Shown: positions 1-7,689 of the stretch, piece by piece
Numbering within the stretch: position 1 is the stretch's first letter
Layout: every line of letters starts with the position of its first letter
NCBI GenBank assembly: GCA_029558215.1
Contig: JAKQFZ010000086.1
Coordinates: 1-12,669 of the forward strand
Length of the DNA stretch: 12,669 bases
From: Candidatus Omnitrophota bacterium
GTDB lineage: Bacteria; Hinthialibacterota; Hinthialibacteria; JAKQFZ01
Direction: 5' to 3'
Made by a program: the position numbers and the translations under genes
Notes under the pieces: generated by a model
What the model was told of the DNA's origin: nothing
What the model saw: the letters and a program-made list of their open reading frames with translations, nothing else
The model's database searches: none

Positions 1-480
1 GACCGGATCTCCCTTGGGGACGGTGATTTGGCCTGATGAACCGAGTGAAATCTCTTCGAGTTCGTCTTTGCTGGATTGTCTGTGGAATGTGAGCCAGCGC
101 AGACCATCCACCGCGGGCACAGAGACTGAGAAGATTGGTGTCTGGAGAGGGATGACGCCTCCTGAGAGTAGAGCACTCTTTTCCGAAACGTCATAGTAGA
201 CCCCTTTGGGGAGACAAACTTCCGTTGCAAGAAGTGGTTCACCGTGACCACCACTGCCAATGCAGTAGTACTCGGTGAACAGGCGTCCATTTCTGGGCAC
301 CTTTGCCTCTCCTGCAAGGCGATGGCATTCAAGCACTCGCCACGACCCATCCTCAATCTGTAATGTAAGGCGGTACTGATCAGCAGAAACAACCGAGCAG
401 AAAAGTGGAAAAGTCATTGCCCAGAGGAGCAACAGGGTTGTTTGAGCGTGTACCGACCTTCTGCGATCATTCATATCCAT
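1..480 (-). CDS. Exported protein of unknown function, N-terminal part only (runs off the window)
   Basis: An open frame of 160 codons runs from an ATG at 480 to the window edge without a stop. The N-terminus has a basic stretch (DRRR, residues 5-8), a hydrophobic core of about residues 14-31 and a small-residue cleavage site near VSA|DQ (residue 33), so the product is probably exported by Sec. The mature part starts with beta-strand-like text (YRLTLQIEDGSWRVLE), and the rest is rich in Gly, Val and aromatic residues, which suggests a beta-sandwich start. I do not recognise the family. The start overlaps the end of the transglutaminase-like gene by 14 nt. A second ATG at 474 would reduce the overlap to 8 nt, and neither has a strong Shine-Dalgarno sequence. 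The overlap suggests translational coupling within the same operon. The coding call rests on the signal peptide, the open frame and the gene overlap. The function cannot be judged from this fragment. Confidence 0.75.
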   Translation of the reverse strand, partial: MDMNDRRRSVHAQTTLLLLWAMTFPLFCSVVSADQYRLTLQIEDGSWRVLECHRLAGEAKVPRNGRLFTEYYCIGSGGHGEPLLATEVCLPKGVYYDVSEKSALLSGGVIPLQTPIFSVSVPAVDGLRWLTFHRQSSKDELEEISLGSSGQITVPKGDPV

Positions 481-2029
481 ACTCGAGCACTTCAAGGGTA
501 AGTTTCCCAATGACCCTTACCAGTAGAGTCTGCTCATCCATACCGCCTTCCGCGAGCTTGATATGCGTGGCGTCCACAGTCTTCTGATGGAAAGTTGTGT
601 CAAACGGCATCCACACCTCAGTTCCGTCCGGCAGAGGAAGGAGCACTTCGTTCCAGGCATGGTAGCCAAAGGATCCGTCAAGATAGACAACACCAGAACA
701 TATCTTCGTCGGCAGAGACACCGCGCGACAGAGTGCTGCAAAAAGGGTGCTGTGCTCGTTGCAGTCACCTTTGAGCGCTTGCAGGATCTCAACTGCGGAG
801 GGAATAGTAACTCGATACTCCTGGGAGAGATTCTTGTGAATCCAATCGGCAATGCGTAAGGCCTTCTCCCATTCATCCGTCAGAGTACCGACAATCTCGC
901 GAGCCTTCCTCTGAATTGCTGGGTCTTCACTCTGAATAAGGATGGATGGCGCGAGACATTCTTGATACTTCTTCAGCCACTCCAGACTATGAACGTGTTG
1001 AATCTGAACTTGGGGTTTCATTGCCTCAAAGGAAATACTTCGAATCTCAGCAAACACATCGGCCGTAACACTCTGAACAAGATCGGCCGAAGGAGTGTAT
1101 TGACTCAAGTGCGGTGGACACCAGGGAATGTCATCTGCGTCTACATTTCTAAGTGCGACAACGAGACGCCGTATCTCGGAAGAATTCTTGAGCGGTTTGT
1201 TGACTGGGATATAGCTGGAGAGAAGCAGATCGGAACCAGAGTCTGAAGTCGGCGCATCGTCGGTGACAGAACGGTCAACGGTTGTTCCGTCATCCAGTGT
1301 TCTCAGCGCAACGAAATTCTGACCGGCAACCTCGGACTCTTCCTGGTAGCAGACTCCGTCGGTATCTATCCAGGCCTTCTGCTGAAATCCCTTGAAATCA
1401 AGTGTGAGAAGATATGTGTCAACAGGCTTTCCCCCGAAATAGATAGAGTCTTTCTTGAGCACGACTCCCGTGATTGTGTCCAGTGAAGTGGACATGGGAT
1501 CGTAGACTCGAAACGATTTTTGGGTACCGACCTCGAGTCCCTCTCTCGACATGGCCATGTAGATAGCCTCGGGCGTGAAGACCGGACCTTCTGCCAGACT
1601 GATCTCCTGACGAGAGACGGAACCAGCGGAGGTGAGCTGCAGGCTGAGTGTTTCATCTTCTACATGGGCTGACATTGAAATCTGTGTGCCGGCGGACTCC
1701 ATGTTGAAATCGAATGAGTGTACGGAAAAGTCATCATTCGTAACGCATTCCGTATTGACATCAAGGGGTATAACGACACCCATGGCAAGAATCTGAAGAT
1801 GCGCCGTGCTGACAAAGAGATAACCCTCTTTGGTGGGTGTTGAGCCGTCAGAGGGAAGGGAAGTCTTCTCGACTCGAAGCGTCTGTTCGCCTGCCGGTGT
1901 CCCCCCCATATAAAGTGTGGCACGCTCGTTAGACATGACTCTTGAGACGACCTCCTCGGCAAAGGAAGAAGGGGTGACACAAGGAAGATGCGTTGCGAAC
2001 AAAGCAAGCATCAGGGACAAAGATCTCAC
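467..2029 (-). CDS. Secreted transglutaminase-like protein
   Basis: The product is 520 residues with an N-terminal signal peptide (about residues 1-24, ending SSFA). A transglutaminase-like core lies near the C-terminus with the full triad in order: Cys423 in GDCNEHS, His457 in GYHAWNEV and Asp477 in PFDTTF. This papain-like fold is found in bacterial proteases and amidases as well as true cross-linking enzymes, so the reaction cannot be fixed. The N-terminal 300 residues are mostly beta-rich and carry LYMGGTPAGEQTLRVE (residues 39-54), which resembles the N-terminal strand repeats of other large bacterial transglutaminase-like proteins. The start is GTG at 2029, chosen because AAGGAG lies 6 nt upstream (2036-2041). 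The gene follows the D-E-P glycosidase-like gene after 90 nt and overlaps the exported protein downstream, so it probably belongs to the same operon. It likely acts outside the cytoplasm on a protein or glycopeptide. The fold assignment is firm; the substrate is unknown. Confidence 0.88.
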   Translation of the reverse strand: MRSLSLMLALFATHLPCVTPSSFAEEVVSRVMSNERATLYMGGTPAGEQTLRVEKTSLPSDGSTPTKEGYLFVSTAHLQILAMGVVIPLDVNTECVTNDDFSVHSFDFNMESAGTQISMSAHVEDETLSLQLTSAGSVSRQEISLAEGPVFTPEAIYMAMSREGLEVGTQKSFRVYDPMSTSLDTITGVVLKKDSIYFGGKPVDTYLLTLDFKGFQQKAWIDTDGVCYQEESEVAGQNFVALRTLDDGTTVDRSVTDDAPTSDSGSDLLLSSYIPVNKPLKNSSEIRRLVVALRNVDADDIPWCPPHLSQYTPSADLVQSVTADVFAEIRSISFEAMKPQVQIQHVHSLEWLKKYQECLAPSILIQSEDPAIQRKAREIVGTLTDEWEKALRIADWIHKNLSQEYRVTIPSAVEILQALKGDCNEHSTLFAALCRAVSLPTKICSGVVYLDGSFGYHAWNEVLLPLPDGTEVWMPFDTTFHQKTVDATHIKLAEGGMDEQTLLVRVIGKLTLEVLEYGYE

Positions 2030-2035
2030 AGGCTA

Positions 2036-2041
2036 CTCCTT
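2036..2041 (-). promoter_or_regulatory. Ribosome binding site fixing a GTG start
   Basis: Read on the minus strand, AAGGAG sits 6 nt before the GTG at 2029. It supports the GTG as the true start of the transglutaminase-like gene, in agreement with the signal peptide that begins there. Confidence 0.7.
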
Positions 2042-2119
2042 CCTGTTGCAGCGTCAGAATAGGCACCGTACGGCACACATGGAAAGGATAGCCCATGCAG
2101 GCTGGTTCGGCAACAGGAT

Positions 2120-4183
2120 CTACTTCAACAGACTCGCAACGTTATCCTTGAGATGCGTGACATAGTATTCCTGCAGCTTTGTTCGAAGTTTCAGATCGGA
2201 GGTAACAACCACCAACTTTGTTACATTCACAGTCCCCAATTGCAGTTTCAGCACTTCTTGTTGATCGGCGAAGGAAACATCCTTGGTGCCCTCAAAGGAG
2301 ACCTCGAAAACTTCGCGGGCGTTGAGCCAGATGGGAAGAGTCAGGGAGACTACTGCATCTCTGACGGGTGAGTAGATCGTTCCCAGTCGGTCGTTGAAAT
2401 AGTTCTCGTTGATACAGATGAGAACAAGAGCTCGATTTGTAGCCATGATTCCATTCACAGAAAGATTGTTGGGCGATGTCAGGGGTAAGTCAACAGGGCA
2501 TCCACCTTGGATCAAAGAGCCCAGCGTTCGGATTTCTGCTCCGAGAAGGCCTATCTCACGCCACAACGCGACAGCCTCAGGCTCTTGAGCACCACATCCG
2601 TGACTTTGTCCACCGGGTGTGTACCACCAATAGGAGAATCCCTTCGCCCCAGCCGACAGGGCATAATAGGTTTCGATTCTTTTCTCTTCAGGGGTTCCAA
2701 ACCGAAAGACTCTGCCTTGCTTGTTTCTATGGCTGACAGCGTTCAGCACAAGATGCAGGGTTTTTGGCGCGCAAGCCGAGTGGGAAATCTTGCTGACCGC
2801 CTCAATGATCGTCGCCTTTCCAAAAAGGGGATAGCGCTCTGGCCGTCTCCAGAAGACTTCCAGAAGTCTGGCCTGGTAGTAAGGATCGGTGGCAAATATA
2901 TCAGGCACCTGACCATAGACGTACCAGTTCTCAGGCTTGAAAGTCGAGTTGACATTTACCAGATTGGGTGTTGCTGGATCCGACTCCCTGAGTTGCTCTC
3001 CCTTTCTGACCAACGACTGAGCCAATGCTCCAACTCTTGAGCGAATGTCAAGACTCTCTACCGTATAGTCACCAGCATCTGGTTCGTCCACCAGGAAGTA
3101 GGCGTATGGGTTCTGAGTATTGCCCTTTCCGTAGTCGGCGATCATCCTTCGAATACCCAGACGCTGCATCTCCTGTCTGCCTTCGTCACTTTTGAGAAAG
3201 GCCGAAACCGCTTCGGAACCAACCATTTCCATTTGGACATTGATGTTGTGTTGCGCGATGTCCTGAAGGTATGCCTTAGCGATATCAACGGCCTCCTGCG
3301 CTCCCGGTCGTGCTCCCCAGATTCCAAAGGCAAGTTCGTCATCCCAAACACGGAAACCAGCCCATGCAGATGACCCATCCTGGTATTCCGCCCGTGCGCA
3401 GTGAAAAGAGGCTCTCTCAAATGGGTTGTCGAGCAGTATCTCAACGGGAACGATTGCATAGGAGTTGTCCTGTCCCAGCGTTGTTCTGCCGGTGACATCT
3501 TCTCCGTCAACATAAAGCGCATTGGGTGGTGTGACTCCACCGTTCGGATGACGGAGATACAGGAAAAGTCGTCTTCGGTCATCCGAGAAGGAGACGCCGT
3601 GCACTCGAGGACCGATAGTGTCCGCGACTGCGATGGTTGCCTCTTCCTTCCCTTTGTCAGTAACGAGCGTGAGTGCCACCGATTCCTGGAGAGGGCGCTT
3701 TCTGAGACGGACAGTGATCTCAGCCGTTGCACCGGCTTTGATGCTCCTTGGCTCGACCTTCCACCAGATCGGTTCTCCAGAGGCTTTGATCTGCTTCTTT
3801 TGATCCTCTGAAAGCTTTGAAAACTCGATGCTGGCAGGTTGCGCGTGCTTTCGAGCCTTGTCTTCAGAATACTGAATTGCTTCGAGGAGACTGATTCCCC
3901 CGATGAGAACGTCACTTACCTGAACCGTTGAGGATGTAACATTGCGATAATAGAAGTGCAACGAAGCTCCCAATGGCATTCCCTCATAGGTATACTGGTC
4001 AACTTGGTCACGATCGGCATAGCCCTCAGACCAGAGTGGCATATACTCAGGAAAGGGTTCATCCTTTCGATAACAGGAGCCGAGAATCTCCGCTTGGCAC
4101 AGAGAACTCTGCGCAACCAGAACAAAGATGAGCACAAAAAGCGAACCTCTCGAACCGATTCTTCTGTCAAATGTCAGATTCAT
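2120..4183 (-). CDS. Secreted glycoside-hydrolase-like TIM-barrel protein with D-E-P motif (GH123/DUF4091-like)
   Basis: The product is 687 residues. A signal peptide spans about residues 1-31 (MNLTFDRR start, hydrophobic core, cleavage near LCQA). Residues about 60-270 look like beta-sandwich modules (for example IKAGATAEITVRLRKRP). From about residue 285 the text fits a TIM barrel: YFLVDEPDAGDY (D366-E367-P368) at a strand end, then DPYYQ, then YYALSAGAKGFSYWWYTPGG (505-524) near the last strand. A D-E-P motif in such a barrel is typical of GH123/DUF4091-like and related uncharacterised families. There Asp and Glu act as a pair in substrate-assisted hydrolysis of N-acetylhexosaminides; that mechanism is only an inference here. 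A short beta C-terminus (about 575-687) follows. The open frame extends to 4234, but the ATG at 4183 is chosen because GGAGG lies 5 nt upstream and the signal peptide begins there. The gene lies 101 nt after the regulator. The substrate is unknown. Confidence 0.8.
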   Translation of the reverse strand: MNLTFDRRIGSRGSLFVLIFVLVAQSSLCQAEILGSCYRKDEPFPEYMPLWSEGYADRDQVDQYTYEGMPLGASLHFYYRNVTSSTVQVSDVLIGGISLLEAIQYSEDKARKHAQPASIEFSKLSEDQKKQIKASGEPIWWKVEPRSIKAGATAEITVRLRKRPLQESVALTLVTDKGKEEATIAVADTIGPRVHGVSFSDDRRRLFLYLRHPNGGVTPPNALYVDGEDVTGRTTLGQDNSYAIVPVEILLDNPFERASFHCARAEYQDGSSAWAGFRVWDDELAFGIWGARPGAQEAVDIAKAYLQDIAQHNINVQMEMVGSEAVSAFLKSDEGRQEMQRLGIRRMIADYGKGNTQNPYAYFLVDEPDAGDYTVESLDIRSRVGALAQSLVRKGEQLRESDPATPNLVNVNSTFKPENWYVYGQVPDIFATDPYYQARLLEVFWRRPERYPLFGKATIIEAVSKISHSACAPKTLHLVLNAVSHRNKQGRVFRFGTPEEKRIETYYALSAGAKGFSYWWYTPGGQSHGCGAQEPEAVALWREIGLLGAEIRTLGSLIQGGCPVDLPLTSPNNLSVNGIMATNRALVLICINENYFNDRLGTIYSPVRDAVVSLTLPIWLNAREVFEVSFEGTKDVSFADQQEVLKLQLGTVNVTKLVVVTSDLKLRTKLQEYYVTHLKDNVASLLK

Positions 4184-4188
4184 CTCGT

Positions 4189-4193
4189 CCTCC
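4189..4193 (-). promoter_or_regulatory. Ribosome binding site deciding the start of the D-E-P protein
   Basis: GGAGG on the minus strand is followed by ACGAG and then ATG at 4183. The in-frame upstream starts at 4195 and 4234 have no comparable site and would put a hydrophilic stretch ahead of the signal peptide. Confidence 0.75.
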
Positions 4194-4284
4194 ATTGAGG
4201 TGCAGTCATACCAATCTGTTTCAAACCGGAGCAAATGTCAATCGTGCGCTGAGTATCGGGTTCATTCTGTTGTCTGCTGGATGG

Positions 4285-5424
4285 TTAGCCCCGTACGCTG
4301 GAGTTGCGAACAATGAGAGTCGGTGGCAGAACAATCGAAGACGCTTCACCCGTTGGTCTCGGATGCCTGAGAAGCATTTGCGCGGCCTTTTGTCCAATTT
4401 CATATTTGGGATATGCGACAGAGGTCAACGGGACTGGAAGAGAGAGTGCGAGTCGGCAGTCGTTGTATCCAACGAGCGCTACATCTTCAGGGACACGCAG
4501 GCCGAGTTCCATAAGTCTTTCGAATATCTTGGCGGCATAGTCATCCGTGAACGCAAAGATAGCGGTTGGTGGAGAAGAGAGTTTCGTCACTGCATCAACC
4601 ATCGTTCTGACTGGGTCTGGATCGTCAAGGCATGCGAACTGAACCCAGCCTTCCGCGGGCGCGATACCTGCTTCAGCGAGTGCCTTTCGATAGCCTGTCT
4701 CACGGGCTTTGACCGTTGAGTAGACAGGAGGAAACAATGCTGCGATTCGACGGTGTCCCTGATCCAAGAGATGTTTTGTCGCCAGGTAGCCACCCAACTC
4801 GTTATCCGAAAGGACGCAGGGAACAGGAAGATTCGGCACTCGCCTGTTGATGAGGACGATGGGTATGCCGGAGTCCAGAAACCGGTTATACAGTTCGAGA
4901 GATTCTTTGAACGACTGACGCAGCTGACTGGTTGTCATTGCCATCTGATCAATCGCCGGGCTGATTATGGTGCCTGAGACACCCGCCTTGAGGAAACTCT
5001 TCATCCCTTCAGCCATCCTGTCGAGCCTGGCGTCCGTGTTGGCAAGGATGACGTGATAGTCCTGTTGGCTACAGACGTCCTGAATCCCACGGATGATTTC
5101 GGGATAGACGTCATCCTGGCTGGCAATATCTCTGACAAGGACACCGATTGCTCTTGAAGTCGGTGATTCGCTGTCGAGGTGCCGTGTCCTCTGCAATGCC
5201 ACGAAAGTGCCGCGACCTCGTTCTCGTGTGACTTGTCCACGTTGAAGGAGATCGGCCATAGCCTGGCGAACGGTATTGCGACTGATGCCAAGTTCTCGAA
5301 CCAGAGCATCTTCTGTAGGAAGCTGATCACCCACTGAGAGTCTTCCAGACTCGATTGCCAGAAGAATCTGATCTCGGAGCTGAACGTATTTCGGTACTGG
5401 GGAATCTTCGATGGTGAAACGCAT
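4285..5424 (-). CDS. GntR/LacI-hybrid transcriptional regulator (AraR-like architecture)
   Basis: The product is 379 residues. Residues about 10-77 form a GntR-type winged helix-turn-helix: PKYVQLRDQI at the start, LPTEDALVRELGISRNTVRQ as the recognition region, then GQVTRERGRGTFV as the wing. Residues about 92-379 match the LacI/periplasmic-binding sugar-sensing fold (IGVLVRDI, GTIISPAID, GIPIVLINRRVP, DNELGGYLATKHLLDQGHRRIA, FTDDYAAKIFERLMELGLRVPEDVALVGYND). This domain order is that of AraR-type repressors, which release DNA on binding a sugar. No signal peptide or membrane segment is seen, so it acts in the cytoplasm. The start ATG at 5424 has only a weak, distant AGGAAG (12 nt). The gene heads a minus-strand set of secreted proteins and is divergent from the GH63-like gene, so it probably controls both, and possibly itself through the palindrome at 5453-5463. 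Its ligand is unknown. Confidence 0.93.
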   Translation of the reverse strand: MRFTIEDSPVPKYVQLRDQILLAIESGRLSVGDQLPTEDALVRELGISRNTVRQAMADLLQRGQVTRERGRGTFVALQRTRHLDSESPTSRAIGVLVRDIASQDDVYPEIIRGIQDVCSQQDYHVILANTDARLDRMAEGMKSFLKAGVSGTIISPAIDQMAMTTSQLRQSFKESLELYNRFLDSGIPIVLINRRVPNLPVPCVLSDNELGGYLATKHLLDQGHRRIAALFPPVYSTVKARETGYRKALAEAGIAPAEGWVQFACLDDPDPVRTMVDAVTKLSSPPTAIFAFTDDYAAKIFERLMELGLRVPEDVALVGYNDCRLALSLPVPLTSVAYPKYEIGQKAAQMLLRHPRPTGEASSIVLPPTLIVRNSSVRG

Positions 5425-5452
5425 TTGTATGAACTACTTCCTACACGTCTTC

Positions 5453-5463
5453 AATACAGTATT
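5453..5463. promoter_or_regulatory. Candidate operator palindrome for the GntR/LacI regulator
   Basis: AATAC-A-GTATT is a perfect 5+1+5 inverted repeat. It overlaps the last two bases of the proposed -10 box and covers the expected transcription start of the regulator gene, where a repressor would block RNA polymerase. That the regulator binds it is inference. A short palindrome in AT-rich DNA can occur by chance. Confidence 0.3.
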
Positions 5464-5491
5464 CCTACCGAACTCAACCCATGGTTGTCAA
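5462..5491 (-). promoter_or_regulatory. Candidate sigma70-like promoter of the regulator operon
   Basis: On the minus strand, a perfect TTGACA (5491-5486) is followed after 18 nt by TAGGAA (5467-5462), a weak -10 match. The predicted start is near 5455, giving a leader of about 30 nt before the ATG at 5424. The -35 is strong and the -10 is poor, so confidence is modest. Confidence 0.35.
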
Positions 5492-5653
5492 CATAAATCC
5501 CCGAAAACTCCAATGGGCATAGGGTGATCCGCGGTGCAGCATCTGGAGACTGTGTGCATTCCGGAGACCACCGTGGCTTGAAGATGTGATAGACTTCTGA
5601 AAGCATCATCAACGAATGGGCTTACACCGCAAATGCCCTCGGAGAGATTTGAT

Positions 5654-5659
5654 GGGAGG
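5654..5659 (+). promoter_or_regulatory. Ribosome binding site deciding the start of the GH63-like gene
   Basis: GGGAGG lies 9 nt before the ATG at 5669. The earlier in-frame ATG at 5633 has no such site, so the 5669 start is preferred. Confidence 0.6.
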
Positions 5660-5668
5660 CTAAGGAAC

Positions 5669-7630
5669 ATGCAACGTTCGTCAAGGCACCTTTTCCCCTG
5701 TATTGGAAACACTGAAAGGGTTCTTGCGGTTCAGTCTCTGAGATGGGGCTATGAGTTGCAAGGCACAACCCTTGTCATTGAAGCTTTTACAGTACCTGGC
5801 TTTCATCGGGGCCATCTTGATAGACCTGGCGTGCTGCGGCTGGAACTCATCGTCAGCTCGCCTTTGACCGAAGGTGAGTGGTTGGGTGACTGTGCAACTC
5901 TTTCTTCAGAGCAGGGAACCCTGAACATTGCTGCCGTTGGAAGAGGACTAGTTCTCTCGGCAGATGGGATCTCGCTTCAGAGAATACTCGTGACCCATCC
6001 TTGTCCGGGTGCAGCCACCGCGCGCATTACTCAAGACGGCTTACTTCAACTGTGGTGGGCAGAAGAATACGAGCATCTCCACCTTGTCACCAAGTGCCCA
6101 GAGGGATTATGGGAAGAATGCGAGGGAACATGGATGTGGGGTGTGCCAGAAGGATCGTCCCGATTTGCTGTGACACTTGGGACGCAACGCGATGGGGGAA
6201 TTTCCTATCCATCTGCAATGGAACTGCTCCAGATGAACCTCCATCCTGTGTTCGGACGTTCACGAAACTGGACGGAACGCAGTTCGAAATTGTCTTGGAA
6301 TGGACGCGACTTCTCCGTACTGGATAATCTCTGGACTGAGCATCGTCTGGCTTTGTATGAACCCAGCTGGAAAATCCCGAATTGCTGGGAAGGCGTCGGT
6401 CGAGGCTATGGATCGCTCTACTATGGTCATTGGGATATGACGCAAAACATCCTTGACCGTGTCTGGAATGAACTGGAGTTCTGTCAAGGTGAGATAGAGA
6501 ATCTCTCAGGTCTCTTTGTCCAGAAGGAAGGGCGTTTCAACTGCGGAGTTCGATTTGAGGATCCAAGACGTCCTGTGACGACGGTTCCGCCACCATTGGA
6601 GCCACGTGCTGTCCTGGAAGTGTACTTTCGTGATGGAAATCTTGACCGCTTGCGTCGCTGCTTCGGCATGTTTGAATCGGACTTTGCCTGGTTCCGAAAA
6701 GAGCGACGTCACCTTGGCTCTGGACTTTATTGGTGGGTTCACATGTTTGAGACGGGCTACGACAATATCGGAAGAGCCGGAACGACAGTAACAGGCAATA
6801 CCGATTTCCGCGAATATGGTGCCGTTGACTTAAGCTCTCAACTAGCCCTCTATGCTGAGAATCTCTCCCGAATTGCACGAATTCTGGGCGACGAAGAGAA
6901 AGCACTTCGGTATGAAGCGGCACGTAGTGTCATTGTGAAGGCGATTCAAGAGAATTTGTGGGACTCCCAGAAGAAGTTCTTTGGTGACCTTCATGTGCCG
7001 TCAAACTGTTTGGAAACCACCTATGCAGTGTCAGGCTTCTGGCCTCTTGCGGCGGGAGCGGCAACAGAGAGTCAAGCAGCAAATCTTGTCAAGCATCTCA
7101 CGGATCCGGAGCTTTTCTGGACACCATTTCCAGTCAGCACGGTTGCGGTCAAGGAGGCTGGTTTCGATCTGGATTGCTGGCGGGGTCCCGTCTGGGTGTC
7201 GCAGAACCTCTGGCTTGTGCTTGGGTTGCGGCGCTACGGTTATCTGCAAGAGGCTGCCCAGCTTGTGATCAAGACTCTCGAAGGAATGCAGAAGGTCTGG
7301 GATCGGGATCGCAAGATTTACGAGTTCTACCATCCTCAGGAGTTCTTTCCAGACAAACTGACGCGCAAGGGCAAAGACTATGGTCCCGTTGTCTACTACA
7401 CGGGACACAATCCATTGCATGCCATCGTTTTTCATGGGCTGTGGGGCATAGAGCCTTGTGTTGGAGGTTTCGTCTGGAGGCCTCCACAGGCGTTGTTCTC
7501 ACTTTCGGGCAGTGTTCGATTTCATTGGGGAGATGAGTTGATGGAATTGGCATCAGACGGGAAGGGAACCGTCACCTGCAATGGAACAGACCTTATTGCG
7601 GGACAGCGTCTCATCGCTGCTCCGAGATAG
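5669..7630 (+). CDS. Cytoplasmic GH63/GH37-like glycosidase, (alpha/alpha)6 barrel
   Basis: The product is 653 residues with no signal peptide, so it probably acts in the cytoplasm on imported or released oligosaccharides. Residues about 1-195 look like a beta-sandwich domain. From about 215 to 600 helices fit an (alpha/alpha)6 barrel. Recognisable motifs are YYGHWDMTQNI (251-261), ETGYDN (361-366, with D365 at the position of the general acid in ESGWDNS-type motifs), CWRGPVWVSQNLWLVLGLRRYGY (from 503) and YEFYHP (551-556, with E552 where GH63 enzymes place the general base in YENYNP). Both catalytic positions are acidic, so the enzyme looks active. GH63 and GH37 members cleave alpha-glucosides and related sugars with inversion; the exact substrate cannot be read. 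An upstream in-frame ATG at 5633 would add 12 residues but lacks a ribosome binding site. The gene is divergent from the regulator. No clear plus-strand promoter was found between 5493 and 5668. Confidence 0.87.
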   Translation: MQRSSRHLFPCIGNTERVLAVQSLRWGYELQGTTLVIEAFTVPGFHRGHLDRPGVLRLELIVSSPLTEGEWLGDCATLSSEQGTLNIAAVGRGLVLSADGISLQRILVTHPCPGAATARITQDGLLQLWWAEEYEHLHLVTKCPEGLWEECEGTWMWGVPEGSSRFAVTLGTQRDGGISYPSAMELLQMNLHPVFGRSRNWTERSSKLSWNGRDFSVLDNLWTEHRLALYEPSWKIPNCWEGVGRGYGSLYYGHWDMTQNILDRVWNELEFCQGEIENLSGLFVQKEGRFNCGVRFEDPRRPVTTVPPPLEPRAVLEVYFRDGNLDRLRRCFGMFESDFAWFRKERRHLGSGLYWWVHMFETGYDNIGRAGTTVTGNTDFREYGAVDLSSQLALYAENLSRIARILGDEEKALRYEAARSVIVKAIQENLWDSQKKFFGDLHVPSNCLETTYAVSGFWPLAAGAATESQAANLVKHLTDPELFWTPFPVSTVAVKEAGFDLDCWRGPVWVSQNLWLVLGLRRYGYLQEAAQLVIKTLEGMQKVWDRDRKIYEFYHPQEFFPDKLTRKGKDYGPVVYYTGHNPLHAIVFHGLWGIEPCVGGFVWRPPQALFSLSGSVRFHWGDELMELASDGKGTVTCNGTDLIAGQRLIAAPR

Positions 7631-7667
7631 GTTGTCTATCGCAGACGGCTCGTCGAGGCAGACTCTA

Positions 7668-7689
7668 TCACCTGAATCTGTACAGGTGA
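7668..7689. terminator. Possible stem-loop between convergent genes (weak terminator candidate)
   Basis: TCACCTG and CAGGTGA form a perfect 7-bp inverted repeat around an 8-nt loop. It includes the stop codon of the minus-strand gene and lies 37 nt past the end of the plus-strand gene. No T-run follows on either strand, so it does not meet the usual intrinsic-terminator pattern. It may only be a chance hairpin. Confidence 0.2.

Noticed and set aside
2066..2073. CCGTACGG palindrome between the D-E-P and transglutaminase-like genes
   Set aside because: It is only 8 bp with no loop and no extension, so it is neither a terminator nor a convincing operator.
3142..3915. Open frame of 257 codons in another minus-strand frame within the D-E-P protein gene
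   Set aside because: The product is Arg- and Ser-rich, low-complexity text with no family pattern, while the overlapping frame has a signal peptide and barrel motifs.
5479..5485. CCCATGG shared with 10016-10022 in the other divergent region
   Set aside because: A 7-base match without matching flanks is expected by chance in a window of this size.
5488..5712. Small minus-strand frame in the regulator/GH63 intergenic region
   Set aside because: It covers the proposed -35 box of the regulator and the start of the GH63-like gene, and its product shows no recognisable feature.
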